Shown: in pieces, positions 43,352-52,740 of the stretch | Layout of the letters: every line of letters begins with the position of its first letter | Numbering within the stretch: the first letter of the stretch is position 1 | DNA from: Streptomyces sp. DSM 110735 | GTDB taxonomy: Bacteria > Actinomycetota > Actinomycetes > Streptomycetales > Streptomycetaceae | Reading direction: 5' to 3' | Assembly: GCF_016482685.1 (NCBI RefSeq) | Contig: NZ_JACYHF010000014.1 | Span: forward strand, 62,001 to 126,000 | DNA length: 64,000 bases | The notes under the pieces: model-generated | Databases searched by the model: none | What the model was told of the DNA's origin: nothing | The model's input: the letters and a program-made list of their open reading frames with translations, nothing else | Program-made: the position numbers and the translations under genes

Positions 43352-43550
43352 CCCCCGGAGCCGACTCACCCGCGCGTGACCATCCCGCCCCCGGGCGCGC
43401 CCCCTCACCCCCGGAGCCACCCCGCACCCCCGGAGCCGACTCACCCGCGCACGACCATCCCGCCACCGGGCGCACCCCCTCACCCCCGAAGCCGACTCAC
43501 TCGCGCACGACCACCCGCCACCGGGCGCACCTCCTCCTCTCCGGAGCCGA
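43352..43550. repeat. Imperfect 56/75-bp repeat array
   Basis: A block containing gccgactcac, cgcgcNcgaccatcccgcc and accgggcgca-type strings recurs, with the anchor ccgactcac at 43361, 43436 and 43492. The steps are 75 and 56 bases; the difference is one extra 19-base string. The plus-strand open frame across it gives only Pro/Ser/Thr-rich sequence and is not called as a gene. Confidence 0.8.
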
Positions 43551-43650
43551 CCCCACCCCCGCACACCCCGAAGACACCCCCCGCCCCCGCCGAACCCCCG
43601 CCAACCCCCGGAGGGTCCCCGCGTCAGGAAATCCCCTTGCCCGCCCCCGT

Positions 43651-43687
43651 TAGACTTGCCCGCATGGCCTTTCTCCTCGCGCATTAG
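43651..43687 (+). CDS. Possible 7-codon leader peptide MAFLLAH upstream of the ABC-F gene
   Basis: ATG at 43664 opens a seven-codon frame, MAFLLAH, ending in TAG at 43687, 63 bases ahead of the ABC-F start. A -10-like TAGACT at 43651-43656 lies seven bases before the ATG, so transcription could begin at or near the A of ATG and the frame would be read as a leaderless message. Some antibiotic-resistance ABC-F genes are controlled by such peptides through ribosome stalling. No strong terminator stem follows, so attenuation is not shown. The coordinates include the -10 box. Confidence 0.35.
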
Positions 43688-43750
43688 ACGGCGGGAACGC
43701 CCTCAGCAGACCGCCCGACGATCCCGTCCCGTACGCCCAGGAGCCTGTCC

Positions 43751-45347
<1,597 letters not shown>

Positions 45348-45349
<2 letters not shown>

Positions 45350-45402
45350 TCCACGGACATGGATCATTCGGCCGATCGGTGATCCCTCATCTGTGTGAGA
45401 TC
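45348..45402. promoter_or_regulatory. Cluster of five GATC sites downstream of ABC-F and upstream of gbn
   Basis: GATC occurs at 45348, 45362, 45374, 45381 and 45399, five times in 55 bases of DNA where it should be rare. The one at 45362 reads GATCAT, fitting the reported Gbn preference GATC(A/T)T. GGATCA (45361-45366) and TGATCC (45380-45385) form an inverted repeat around the palindrome CCGATCGG (45372-45379). A binding site for the Gbn-like protein encoded downstream is inferred. Confidence 0.45.
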
Positions 45403-45435
45403 TCCTCGTACCGAGGTGTGTCGTACACGGATTTC

Positions 45436-45470
45436 GCGGCCGGTCCCTCCCGTGCGGAGGGGCCGGCCGC
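45436..45470. terminator. Strong hairpin terminator after the ABC-F gene
   Basis: GCGGCCGGTCCCTCC (45436-45450) pairs with GGAGGGGCCGGCCGC (45456-45470) over a five-base loop, with one G-T pair. It lies about 90 bases past the ABC-F stop. Confidence 0.85.
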
Positions 45471-45671
45471 TTCGCGTCCGTGACCTGGTGATTCACCAGA
45501 AAGCCGCGCGGAAAGCCCGCGCATCCAGCCGTGGAATACGGGATTCCGCATGTGGGGATGTGCTCCTGTCGTCACAACCTTGTCTCACGGACCTTGCCGA
45601 ATGGGTGGCCAACCCGCCCCGGAGGGGTGATCATGAGAAGACCAGAGCGCACTTCCCATGAGGAGGCACGG

Positions 45672-45893
45672 GTGGCCGAGACTCTGAAGAAGGGCAGCCG
45701 GGTGACCGGCGCCGCGCGCGACAAGCTCGCGGCAGACCTGAAGAAGAAGTACGACTCCGGTGCGAGCATTCGAGCGCTGGCCGAGGAGACCGGCCGCTCG
45801 TATGGCTTCGTGCACCGGATGCTCAGCGAGTCGGGCGTCACGCTGCGTGGGCGTGGCGGAGCGACCCGGGGCAAGAAGGCCGCATCGTCCTGA
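45672..45893 (+). CDS. gbn: Gbn-like small nucleoid-associated helix-turn-helix protein
   Basis: A 73-residue basic protein. An N-terminal Lys-rich helix (GAARDKLAADLKKKYDSG) is followed by a helix-turn-helix, ASIRALAEETGRSYGFVHRMLSE (about 31-53), and an Arg/Gly/Lys-rich tail (RGRGGATRGKKAASS). The size, sequence type and position next to an enoyl-CoA hydratase gene fit SCO1839 of S. coelicolor, described as Gbn, a nucleoid-associated protein that recognises GATC followed by (A/T)T and affects development and antibiotic output. GTG at 45672 has AGGAGG five bases upstream, which fixes the start. A GATC cluster lies 270-325 bases upstream. Confidence 0.85.
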   Translation: MAETLKKGSRVTGAARDKLAADLKKKYDSGASIRALAEETGRSYGFVHRMLSESGVTLRGRGGATRGKKAASS

Positions 45894-46021
45894 CTCCGGG
45901 CGGCCCATCGGCTTCGATGGTGGCCACCCGGTCGGTCGTGTGATCGCCCGGGTGGTTACTGTGCAGTCACTTCGCGTGCCGTACGGCACCGCGTGATGAC
46001 CGCACCCATCGGAGGCGCCCC

Positions 46022-46825
46022 ATGGCTTCGCCCGACCAGGACCTCGCTCCTGTACTCGACAAGGACGGCGTACGGCTCACCGTCGACGACGCGCTCGCCA
46101 CGGTGACGCTGACCAACCCGGCCAAGCGCAACGCGCAGAGCCCCGCCATGTGGCGGGCGCTGGCCGAGGCGGGGAAGCTGCTGCCGGGCACCGTGCGTGT
46201 CGTCGTGCTGCGCGGCGAGGGCCAGTCCTTCTCCGCCGGTCTCGACCGACGCATGTTCACGCCGGAGGGGATCGAGGGCGAGCCGACCTTCGTCGACCTC
46301 GCGCGCCGTGACGACGCCGGGATCGACGCGACCATCGCCGAGTACCAGGAGGCGTTCACCTGGTGGCGACGGAACGACCTCGTGTCCATCGCCGCTGTCC
46401 AGGGCCATGCGATCGGGGCCGGTTTCCAGCTCGCGCTCGCCTGCGACCTGCGCATCGTCGCCGACGACGTGCAGTTCGCCATGCGAGAGACGAGCCTGGG
46501 GCTGGTGCCCGACCTCACGGGCACCCACCCGCTGGTCGGCCTGGTCGGATACGCCCGCGCGCTGGAGATCTGCGTGACGGGCCGCTTCGTGCACGCCGAG
46601 GAGGCGGTCGTCTCCGGGCTTGCCAACGCGGCGGTCCCGGTCGCCGAACTCGACGCGGCGACCGCCGACCTGGCCGCCGCGCTCCTCGCCGCGCCCCGCG
46701 ACGCCGTGGTGGAGACCAAGGCACTGCTGCGCGGCGCCCCCGAGCGCACCTACGACGAGCAGCGCACGGCCGAGCGCGCCGCCCAGACCCGCCGTCTGCG
46801 CGACCTCGCGGGCATCGGCGACTGA
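46022..46825 (+). CDS. Enoyl-CoA hydratase/isomerase family protein
   Basis: A 267-residue crotonase-fold enzyme. The oxyanion-hole segments are GQSFSAGLDRRMF and VQGHAIGAGFQLALACDLRI. The catalytic-acid region MRETSLGLVPDLTGTHPLVGLVG has a Glu/Asp pattern nearer to isomerases or other crotonases than to standard short-chain hydratases, so the exact reaction is open. GGAGG lies at 46011-46015, seven bases ahead of the ATG. It follows gbn by about 130 bases on the same strand and may be separate. Confidence 0.87.
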   Translation: MASPDQDLAPVLDKDGVRLTVDDALATVTLTNPAKRNAQSPAMWRALAEAGKLLPGTVRVVVLRGEGQSFSAGLDRRMFTPEGIEGEPTFVDLARRDDAGIDATIAEYQEAFTWWRRNDLVSIAAVQGHAIGAGFQLALACDLRIVADDVQFAMRETSLGLVPDLTGTHPLVGLVGYARALEICVTGRFVHAEEAVVSGLANAAVPVAELDAATADLAAALLAAPRDAVVETKALLRGAPERTYDEQRTAERAAQTRRLRDLAGIGD

Positions 46826-46862
46826 GCCCCCGCGTCACCCCGCGAAAGCCGCGACTCACGGC

Positions 46863-47615
46863 TCAGGTGAGGGGACCGGACTCCGCTTCCGGTTCCTCCA
46901 CCGCCGTCACCAGCACCGCCACCGTCGGACGGTCCTCCAACGCGTCCCGTACCGCCGTACGCACCGCGCGGGCCACGTCGGCGGTGCGGTGGACGGGGTC
47001 GGCGGCCAGCTCCACGCACACATGGCGCCGGGGGAGCGAGGCGGGCACGGCGGGCCGTTCCGTCCGCACCACCCCGCAGCGGTCCCCGAGCACCGCCGTC
47101 AGCCGGGTCACCCCGGGCACCGCCCGCGCGGCGGTGGCCACCAGATAGCCGTCGGGATCCGTCGCCTCGGCGGCGGACGGCGGCGCGGGCGCGCGGCGCG
47201 GCTCGGGCGGCGGATCCGCCGGACCCAGCAGATCCGTCACCCGCAGGTCCACCTCGGTCACCACCAGCCCGAGCCGCCGGACCGCCGCGTCCGCGAGCGC
47301 GGCGCGCAGCAGCTCCGCCGTCACCGGCAGCGGGCGTTCCGCGCCCGCCGCGAAGTCCGCCGTCACCCGCAGGGCGCCCGGCGGCAGCGCGCTCGGCGGC
47401 GGCGGTACGACCGGTTCCCCGGCGTCCGCCGGATCGGCGAGCCCGATCCTGAGGGCCCCCAGCCGTACCCCCGGCACTTCGTCCGTGGCCGCGCTCCCCA
47501 GCACCGCCCCGGCCGCCTGCTCCGAGATCCACGCGCCGTCGCGGCTCCCGCCGAGCGGCAGAAGTCTGCCCACGCCCAGCCGCTGACGCACCGCCTGTGT
47601 CCACTCAGCCGTCAT
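46863..47615 (-). CDS. Two-domain Asp23/Gls24-like protein, divergent from the Asp23 module
   Basis: A 250-residue soluble protein. Two halves each resemble the Asp23 fold: WISEQAAGAVLGSAATDEVPGVRLG...LVVTEVDLRVTD (about 29-130) and YLVATAARAVPGVTRLTAVLG...RAVRTAVRDALEDRPTVAVLV (about 155-240), joined by a Pro/Ala-rich linker. Both keep the pattern of a helix ending in (V/A)PGV and a late helix-strand pair. The gene is divergent from the Asp23 gene across 87 bases, so shared control and interaction are likely. Some annotation pipelines give such proteins an unrelated viral P10 name. The function is unknown. Confidence 0.65.
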   Translation of the reverse strand: MTAEWTQAVRQRLGVGRLLPLGGSRDGAWISEQAAGAVLGSAATDEVPGVRLGALRIGLADPADAGEPVVPPPPSALPPGALRVTADFAAGAERPLPVTAELLRAALADAAVRRLGLVVTEVDLRVTDLLGPADPPPEPRRAPAPPSAAEATDPDGYLVATAARAVPGVTRLTAVLGDRCGVVRTERPAVPASLPRRHVCVELAADPVHRTADVARAVRTAVRDALEDRPTVAVLVTAVEEPEAESGPLT

Positions 47616-47702
47616 TCCTCCAGCCTGCCGTATACCTGGCGCGCATTCGCGCAGCCGTGCTTACGGTGGTCCAGGAACCACGACCGAAAGGGACCTACGG
47701 CG

Positions 47703-48179
47703 ATGACCGAGACGACGACGAGCCCCGGCGGAAACGACGAGTCGCAGGTGTCCACCCGCAAGACCACCCGGCGCGGCGGCGGTGACCCGGCGGCCCGGGG
47801 ACGCACCACCATCGCGGACGGCGTGGTGGAGAAGATCGCCGGAATGGCCGCACGCGACGTGGTCGGCGTGCACGCCATGGGCAGCGGGCTCGCCCGCACC
47901 TTCGGCGCCGTGCGCGACCGGGTGCCGGGCGGCTCCAAGGCCGTGACCCGGGGCGTGAAGGCAGAGGTCGGCGAGGTGCAGACCGCGCTCGACCTGGAGA
48001 TCGTCGTCGAGTACGGCTACTCCATCGGCGACGTCGCCCGCGCGGTGCGCGAGAACGTGGTCGCCGCCGTGGAGCGCATGACCTCGCTGGAGGTCGTGGA
48101 GGTCAACATCGCGGTCAGCGACGTCAAGCTGCCCGACGAGGAGGACGACGAGGAACCCGCCCAGCCACGTATTCAGTGA
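47703..48179 (+). CDS. Asp23/Gls24 family envelope-stress protein
   Basis: A 158-residue protein. After a charged, disordered head of about 35 residues comes the Asp23 domain: GRTTIADGVVEKIAGMAARDVVGVHAMG, then VKAEVGEVQTALDLEIVVEYG, YSIGDVARAVRENVVAAVERMT and LEVVEVNIAVSDVKLP. It ends in an acidic tail. In Firmicutes Asp23 coats the membrane through AmaP; the AmaP-like gene three genes on suggests the same here. It is the first gene of a five-gene plus-strand operon. Confidence 0.92.
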   Translation: MTETTTSPGGNDESQVSTRKTTRRGGGDPAARGRTTIADGVVEKIAGMAARDVVGVHAMGSGLARTFGAVRDRVPGGSKAVTRGVKAEVGEVQTALDLEIVVEYGYSIGDVARAVRENVVAAVERMTSLEVVEVNIAVSDVKLPDEEDDEEPAQPRIQ

Positions 48180-48246
48180 GCTGCGCGTATTCACCGCGTC
48201 GTAGGGGGAATCCGGGTTGTGGGGGCCTGACGAACTGAGGAGCGCT

Positions 48247-48441
48247 ATGAGCATGGCCGTGGCCGGCATGATCGCCGGCTTGGCGCTGGGATTCGCCGGG
48301 TACTTCGGCGGATTCGGGGCCTTCCTGCTGGTGGCGGCGCTCGGAGCCGTCGGGTTCGTCGTCGGCCGCTTCCTGGACGGCGACCTGGAGCCGGGTGACT
48401 TCTTCCGCGCCCGCGACGGCCGGCGCGACCGGCGGCGGTGA
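48247..48441 (+). CDS. Small membrane protein of the Asp23 operon
   Basis: A 64-residue protein of one or two helices (AGMIAGLALGFAGYFGGFGAFLLVAALGAVGFVVG in total, residues about 6-40) with a charged C-terminal tail ending RDGRRDRRR. It resembles the small DUF2273-type proteins that accompany Asp23 genes. ATG at 48247 follows GAGGAG; another ATG two codons on is possible. Its stop overlaps the GTG of the next gene. Confidence 0.78.
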   Translation: MSMAVAGMIAGLALGFAGYFGGFGAFLLVAALGAVGFVVGRFLDGDLEPGDFFRARDGRRDRRR

Positions 48442-48857
48442 ACACCGTGAGCGCGACGGCGGCCGGCCGTCCGGCCACGGAGCCCACCCCGGCGGGCGAG
48501 CGCGGCGCCACCCGGATCGCGGACAAGGCCGTCGCGAAGATCGCCGCCCAGGCGGCCCGCGAGGCGCTCGCCCCGCTCCCGCCGGGCGTCGGAAAACCGC
48601 ACGCCACCGTCGCCGTACGTTCCCACGGCTCCGGCACCCACCGCGGCGAGGGCGGTCCGTTCGGCACGGCACGCGTGCGGGTCTCCCTCGAACTCGCCTA
48701 CCCGGCGGACATCGGCGCCCGCTGCGCCGCCGTCCGTAGCCGGGTCACCGAACGGGTGAGCGCGCTGGCGAACATGACGGTGCCCGAGGTGGTCGTCCAG
48801 GTCGAGCGGCTGCACCCGGTGGCCGCCCCCGGTGACGCGCACGGGAGGACGTCATGA
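48438..48857 (+). CDS. Second Asp23/Gls24 family protein
   Basis: A 139-residue protein with one Asp23-like domain: GATRIADKAVAKIAAQAAREALAPLP, then FGTARVRVSLELAYPADIGARCAAVRSRVTERVSALANM and VPEVVVQVERLHPV. It is more diverged than the first copy, with a longer variable loop (GKPHATVAVRSHGSGTHRGEGG). The GTG at 48438 overlaps the previous stop (GTGA), and its stop overlaps the next ATG. It probably forms mixed assemblies with the first copy; that is inference. Confidence 0.85.
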   Translation: MNTVSATAAGRPATEPTPAGERGATRIADKAVAKIAAQAAREALAPLPPGVGKPHATVAVRSHGSGTHRGEGGPFGTARVRVSLELAYPADIGARCAAVRSRVTERVSALANMTVPEVVVQVERLHPVAAPGDAHGRTS

Positions 48858-49468
48858 GCGAGAACACCACCCACCGCCTGCCCGTCCTCGACCCCGACGA
48901 GCAGCCCGCACCCCCGCCCGAGAAGAGCAGCGGCCGCTTCTGGTCCGCGCGCCGTGTCCCGGCCGCCCTCGTCGCCCTGTGCCTGATCGGCGGCGCGGGT
49001 CTGCTGCTGTACGACGTGGCCGCCGTGCGCGCCGGGCACCCCGCGATGTACTGGCGCCGCGAACTGGCCCGGCAGCTCGCCGAGCAGCGGGTCGACGCGA
49101 TCCCGGTGCTGGCGGGCGCCGCCTTCGTCGCCGCCGTCGGACTCTGGCTGCTCCTCCTCGCGCTCACGCCCGGACTGCGCCGCCTGTTGCCCATGAGCCG
49201 CCCGCACCCCGACGTGCGCGCCGCGCTGCGCCGCGAGGCGGCGGCGGTGCTGCTGCGCGACCGCGCCATGGACATCTCCGGCGTCCGCGAGGCACACGTC
49301 CGGGTCGGACGCAGAAAGGCGGACGTCAAGGTGGTCTCGCACTTCCGCGAACCGGAGGAGGTCCGCGAGGACCTCGACACCACGCTCGACGGCGCGGTCC
49401 GCGAGCTGGGGCTGAGCCGCCCGCCGAAGCTGTCGGTCCGGGTCCGCCGCCCGGGGAAGAAGGGGTGA
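48854..49468 (+). CDS. DUF6286-type two-helix membrane protein
   Basis: A 204-residue protein with helices near 34-57 (VPAALVALCLIGGAGLLLYD) and 83-105 (AGAAFVAAVGLWLLLLALTPG). A cytosolic C-terminal domain (RAALRREAAAVLLRDRAMDISGVREAHVRVGRRKADVKVVS) resembles the Asp23/AmaP alkaline-shock fold. It is linked to both neighbours by ATGA-type overlap or near overlap. It is likely a membrane anchor or partner for the Asp23 proteins. Confidence 0.8.
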   Translation: MSENTTHRLPVLDPDEQPAPPPEKSSGRFWSARRVPAALVALCLIGGAGLLLYDVAAVRAGHPAMYWRRELARQLAEQRVDAIPVLAGAAFVAAVGLWLLLLALTPGLRRLLPMSRPHPDVRAALRREAAAVLLRDRAMDISGVREAHVRVGRRKADVKVVSHFREPEEVREDLDTTLDGAVRELGLSRPPKLSVRVRRPGKKG

Positions 49469-49473
49469 GCCCG

Positions 49474-50055
49474 ATGCGCACCGGCATCGTCAACCGGGTC
49501 CTGCTCGCGCTCGCGGGGCTGTTGCTGCTCGCCCTCGGCGGTGTGGTCCTCGCCGCCGGACTCGGGGCGCCCTTCCCGCGCTGGTGGATCCACACCAGCG
49601 CGCACGACGTGCTGCTCAGCCGGGCGGAGCGCACCAGCTTCCGGGACACCGACTGGTGGTGGCCCGCCCTCATCGCGGGTCTGGCGATCCTGTTCCTGAT
49701 CGGCGTGTGGTGGCTGGTGTCGGTCCTGCGCCGTCACCGGGTCTCCGAGGTACGGGTCGACACCGGCGACGGCGGCACCGCGCGGCTGCGCGGCTCCGCC
49801 CTGCAGAACGCCCTGGCCCGGGACGCCTCGGGGCAGGAGGGCGTGGCCCAGAGCGACGTGCTGCTGACCGGTCGCCGCGGCGCGCCCGCGGTACGGGCGT
49901 GGTTCCGGCTGGAGCCGGACATGCCCCCCGGAGCCGCGCTCGCGGAGTTCACCTCCGGACCCCTGGCCCGCGCCCGGGACTCGGCGGGTCTTACGGCACT
50001 GCCCGCCGAGGTCCGGCTGCGGGTGATCAGGCACCGCGCCGAACGCGTCACCTGA
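49474..50055 (+). CDS. amaP: Alkaline shock response membrane anchor protein AmaP
   Basis: A 193-residue protein with two helices, VNRVLLALAGLLLLALGGVV (about 6-25) and WPALIAGLAILFLIGVWWLV (about 63-82), separated by a short outer loop. The C-terminal cytosolic domain (VSEVRVDTGDGGTARLRGSALQNALARDASGQEGV) has the AmaP-type fold. In staphylococci AmaP fixes Asp23 to the membrane. The ATG at 49474 follows AAGGGG; the GTG at 49465 lies on top of that site. It is the last gene of the module and convergent with the dehydrogenase. Confidence 0.83.
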   Translation: MRTGIVNRVLLALAGLLLLALGGVVLAAGLGAPFPRWWIHTSAHDVLLSRAERTSFRDTDWWWPALIAGLAILFLIGVWWLVSVLRRHRVSEVRVDTGDGGTARLRGSALQNALARDASGQEGVAQSDVLLTGRRGAPAVRAWFRLEPDMPPGAALAEFTSGPLARARDSAGLTALPAEVRLRVIRHRAERVT

Positions 50056-50102
50056 TCACCGGGCGAGCAAGTCACCTCCCCGCAGCCGGAATTGATGGTC
50101 CG

Positions 50103-50858
50103 TCAGAACCCGTGCCGCATCCCGCCGTCCACCGGCAGCATCACGCCCGTCACATAGGACGCCGCCGGGGACAGCAGGAAGGCGGCGGTCCGCCCGAACT
50201 CCTCCGGGGCGCCGTAACGGCGCAGCGGGATACGGGACTCGGCGGCAGCCCGGGTCGCCTCGGGGTCGGCGGAGAGCCGGTCCAGCTCGCGCACCCGGTC
50301 GGTGTCGATCCGGCCCGGCAGCAGTCCGACGACTCGGATGCCGCGCGGTCCCAGCTCGTCCGCGAGGGACTTCGCGAACCCGGCGAGTCCGGGGCGCAGC
50401 CCGTTGGAGACGGTCAGCCCCGGGATCGGCTCATGCACCGAGCCGGAGAGCACGAAGCCGATGACCCCGCCCGGCTCCAGCTCGGCAGCCGCCGCGCGGG
50501 CCAGGCGCACCGCGCCGAGGAACACCGACTCGAAGGCGTCCTGCCACTGCTCGTCGGTCACGTCCGCCACGAACCCGGGCGGCGGTCCGCCCACGCTCAC
50601 GAGGATGCCGTCGAGCCGCCCGAAGTGCTCACGGGCGGCAGCGATCAGCCGCTCCGGCGCCTCCGGATCGGCGTTGCCCACGGCCACGCCCACCGCGTCC
50701 GGTCCCAGCTCGGCGACCGCGTCGGCCACCCGCTCGGCGTCCCGTGACGTGACGACCACCTTCGCCCCGTCGGCGACCAACTGCCGCGCGGCGGCGTTGC
50801 CGAGCCCCCGCGAGGCGCCGGTCACGATGTACACCCGGTCCTTCAGTCCAAGATCCAT
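50103..50858 (-). CDS. Short-chain dehydrogenase/reductase
   Basis: A 251-residue NAD(P)-dependent enzyme. The cofactor motif TGASRGLG is at 13-20. The catalytic position that is usually Tyr-x-x-x-Lys is modified: the segment reads SVHEPIPGLTVSNGLRPGLAGFAKSLADELGPRGIRV, so the Tyr is replaced (SNGLR in place of YxxxK). The C-terminal SPAASYVTGVMLPVDGG is typical. It may therefore be a divergent or non-classical member. It follows a GH15 gene on the same strand, five bases away. Confidence 0.87.
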   Translation of the reverse strand: MDLGLKDRVYIVTGASRGLGNAAARQLVADGAKVVVTSRDAERVADAVAELGPDAVGVAVGNADPEAPERLIAAAREHFGRLDGILVSVGGPPPGFVADVTDEQWQDAFESVFLGAVRLARAAAAELEPGGVIGFVLSGSVHEPIPGLTVSNGLRPGLAGFAKSLADELGPRGIRVVGLLPGRIDTDRVRELDRLSADPEATRAAAESRIPLRRYGAPEEFGRTAAFLLSPAASYVTGVMLPVDGGMRHGF

Positions 50859-50863
50859 GCCCC

Positions 50864-52657
50864 CTATCCTGCCCCCTCGCCCCCGTAGAGCGTGCGGGCG
50901 GTGTTCACCAGGGCGATGTGGCTGAACGCCTGGGGGTAGTTGCCGAGCTGGCGGCCGGTCACCGGGTCGTACTCCTCGGCCAGCAGCCCCACGTCGTTGG
51001 ACAGGTCGACCAAGCGGGCGAAGAGGTCCCGCGCCTCCTCGGTGCGACCCGTCATGTGCAGGGCGTCGGCCAGCCAGAACGAGCAGGCGAGGAACGCGCC
51101 CTCGCCCTCGGGCAGCCCGTCCACCACCGGACCCTCGGTGTCGTCGGTGTCGTAGCGGCGCACGAAGCCGTCCTGGCCGAGCCCCGCGCGGATCGCGTCC
51201 ACGGTGCCGATCACCCTCGGGTCGTCCGGCGGCAGGAAGCCGACGCGCGGGATCAGCAGCAGCGCGGCGTCCAGGGTGCGCGAGCCGTAGTACTGGGTGA
51301 AGGTGTTGCGCTCCGGGTCGTACGCCTTCTCGCACACCTCGCGGTGGATGTCGTCGCGCAGCTCCCGCCAGCCCGTGAGGTCGCCCTCGAGCCCGGGGTG
51401 CTCTTCCAGGGTGCGCACGGCGCGGTCGACGGCGACCCACACCATCACCTTGGAGTGCGTGAACTGCCTGCGTCCCCCGCGCACCTCCCACAGCCCCTCG
51501 TCCGGCTGGCGCCACTCCGAGCGCAGGAAGTCGATCAGCGCGCACTGCAGGGACCACATGTGCGGGCGGGGCGACAGACCCGACTGCCGGGCGAGCCAGA
51601 GGGAGTCCATCACCTCGCCGTACACGTCGAGCTGGAGCTGGTCCACCGCGCTGTTGCCGATCCGGACCGGCGCCGAGCGCGCGAACCCGGAGAGCCAGGG
51701 CAGCTCGCTCTCCGGCAGCCGCCGCTCGCCCGCGACCCCGTACATGATCTGAAGGTCCTCCGGGCTGCCCGCGACCGCCCGGAGCAGCCAGTCGCGCCAC
51801 GCCTCCGCCTCCTCGTGATAGCCCGCCGCGAGCAGCACGCCGAGGGTGAGGGTGGAGTCGCGCAGCCAGCAGTAGCGGTAGTCCCAGTTGCGCACCCCGC
51901 CCAGCTTCTCCGGCAGCGAGGTGGTCGCGGCGGCGACGATCCCGCCGGTCGGGCGGTAGGTGAGCGCCTTCAGCGTGATCAGCGAGCGGACCACGGCGTC
52001 CCGGTACGGCCCCTCGTAGCGGCAGCGGCGCGCCCAGCTCTGCCAGTCGCGCACGCTGGACTCCAGCGCGTCGAACGGGTCGATCAGCCGGGGGCGCGGC
52101 TCGTGCGAGGGGTGCCAGGTGAGCACGAACGCCACCCGCTCGCCCTCGCCGATGGTGAACTCCGAGTGAGTGCCGAAGTCCTCGCCCCAGGTGCGCACCG
52201 GCGGCACGGTGCGCAGCCAGGCGGAGTCGGGTCCCGCCACGGCGACCCGGTGACCGTCCGAGCGCCGCATCCACGGCACGATCGAGCCGTGGTCGAAGCG
52301 CAGCCGCAGCGTGCCGCGCACGGTGACCCGCCCGCTGAGTCCCTCCACGATCCGTACGACGTCGGGCACCCGGGCGCGCTGCGGCATCAGGTCGGTCACG
52401 CGCACCGTCCCGTCGGGGGTGTCCCACTCGGTGTCCAGGACGAGGGTGTCGGGCCGGTAGGCGCGCCGGGTGCAGGTGTGCGCGCCCTTGGGGGCGATCC
52501 GCCAGTGGCCGTTGTCGTCGTCGCCGAGGAGCCGGGCGAAGCAGGCGCCGGAGTCGAAGCGGGGCAGGCACAGCCAGTCGATCGAGCCGTCCATGCCGAC
52601 CAGGGCCGCGGTCTGCTCGTCGCCGATGACGGCGTAGTCCTCGATGCGCGCTCTCAC
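50864..52657 (-). CDS. Glycoside hydrolase family 15 (glucoamylase/trehalase-like)
   Basis: A 597-residue cytosolic enzyme with the N-terminal beta domain (ARIEDYAVIGDEQTAALVGMDGSIDWLCLP) and an (alpha/alpha)6 barrel. GH15 marks include LGGVRNWDYRYCWLRDSTLTLG, with the acid region, and later GLWEVRGG and EGAFLACSFWLADALHMTGR. In actinobacteria this branch includes trehalases and glucoamylase-like enzymes, so trehalose or a storage glucan is a plausible substrate. The GTG at 52657 (VRARIEDYAVIG) is preferred; a TTG 11 codons upstream is also in frame. Confidence 0.92.
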   Translation of the reverse strand: MRARIEDYAVIGDEQTAALVGMDGSIDWLCLPRFDSGACFARLLGDDDNGHWRIAPKGAHTCTRRAYRPDTLVLDTEWDTPDGTVRVTDLMPQRARVPDVVRIVEGLSGRVTVRGTLRLRFDHGSIVPWMRRSDGHRVAVAGPDSAWLRTVPPVRTWGEDFGTHSEFTIGEGERVAFVLTWHPSHEPRPRLIDPFDALESSVRDWQSWARRCRYEGPYRDAVVRSLITLKALTYRPTGGIVAAATTSLPEKLGGVRNWDYRYCWLRDSTLTLGVLLAAGYHEEAEAWRDWLLRAVAGSPEDLQIMYGVAGERRLPESELPWLSGFARSAPVRIGNSAVDQLQLDVYGEVMDSLWLARQSGLSPRPHMWSLQCALIDFLRSEWRQPDEGLWEVRGGRRQFTHSKVMVWVAVDRAVRTLEEHPGLEGDLTGWRELRDDIHREVCEKAYDPERNTFTQYYGSRTLDAALLLIPRVGFLPPDDPRVIGTVDAIRAGLGQDGFVRRYDTDDTEGPVVDGLPEGEGAFLACSFWLADALHMTGRTEEARDLFARLVDLSNDVGLLAEEYDPVTGRQLGNYPQAFSHIALVNTARTLYGGEGAG

Positions 52658-52740
52658 GGGAAGGCGGTTCCCGGCGGGTCTGAGGGGCAATCAGGTGGTG
52701 CGGCCGGGGGAGTGACGCCCCTGCCACCCCGGTAGGGGCG

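Noticed and set aside
43220..43687. Proline-rich 155-codon open frame over the repeats upstream of ABC-F
   Set aside because: No ribosome site, composition set by the repeat DNA, and only its last seven codons (MAFLLAH) have a credible start signal.
50103..52690. A single 874-codon fusion of the GH15 enzyme and the dehydrogenase
   Set aside because: The long open frame reads the GH15 gene in a shadow frame before entering the dehydrogenase frame. The two real genes are separate, five bases apart.
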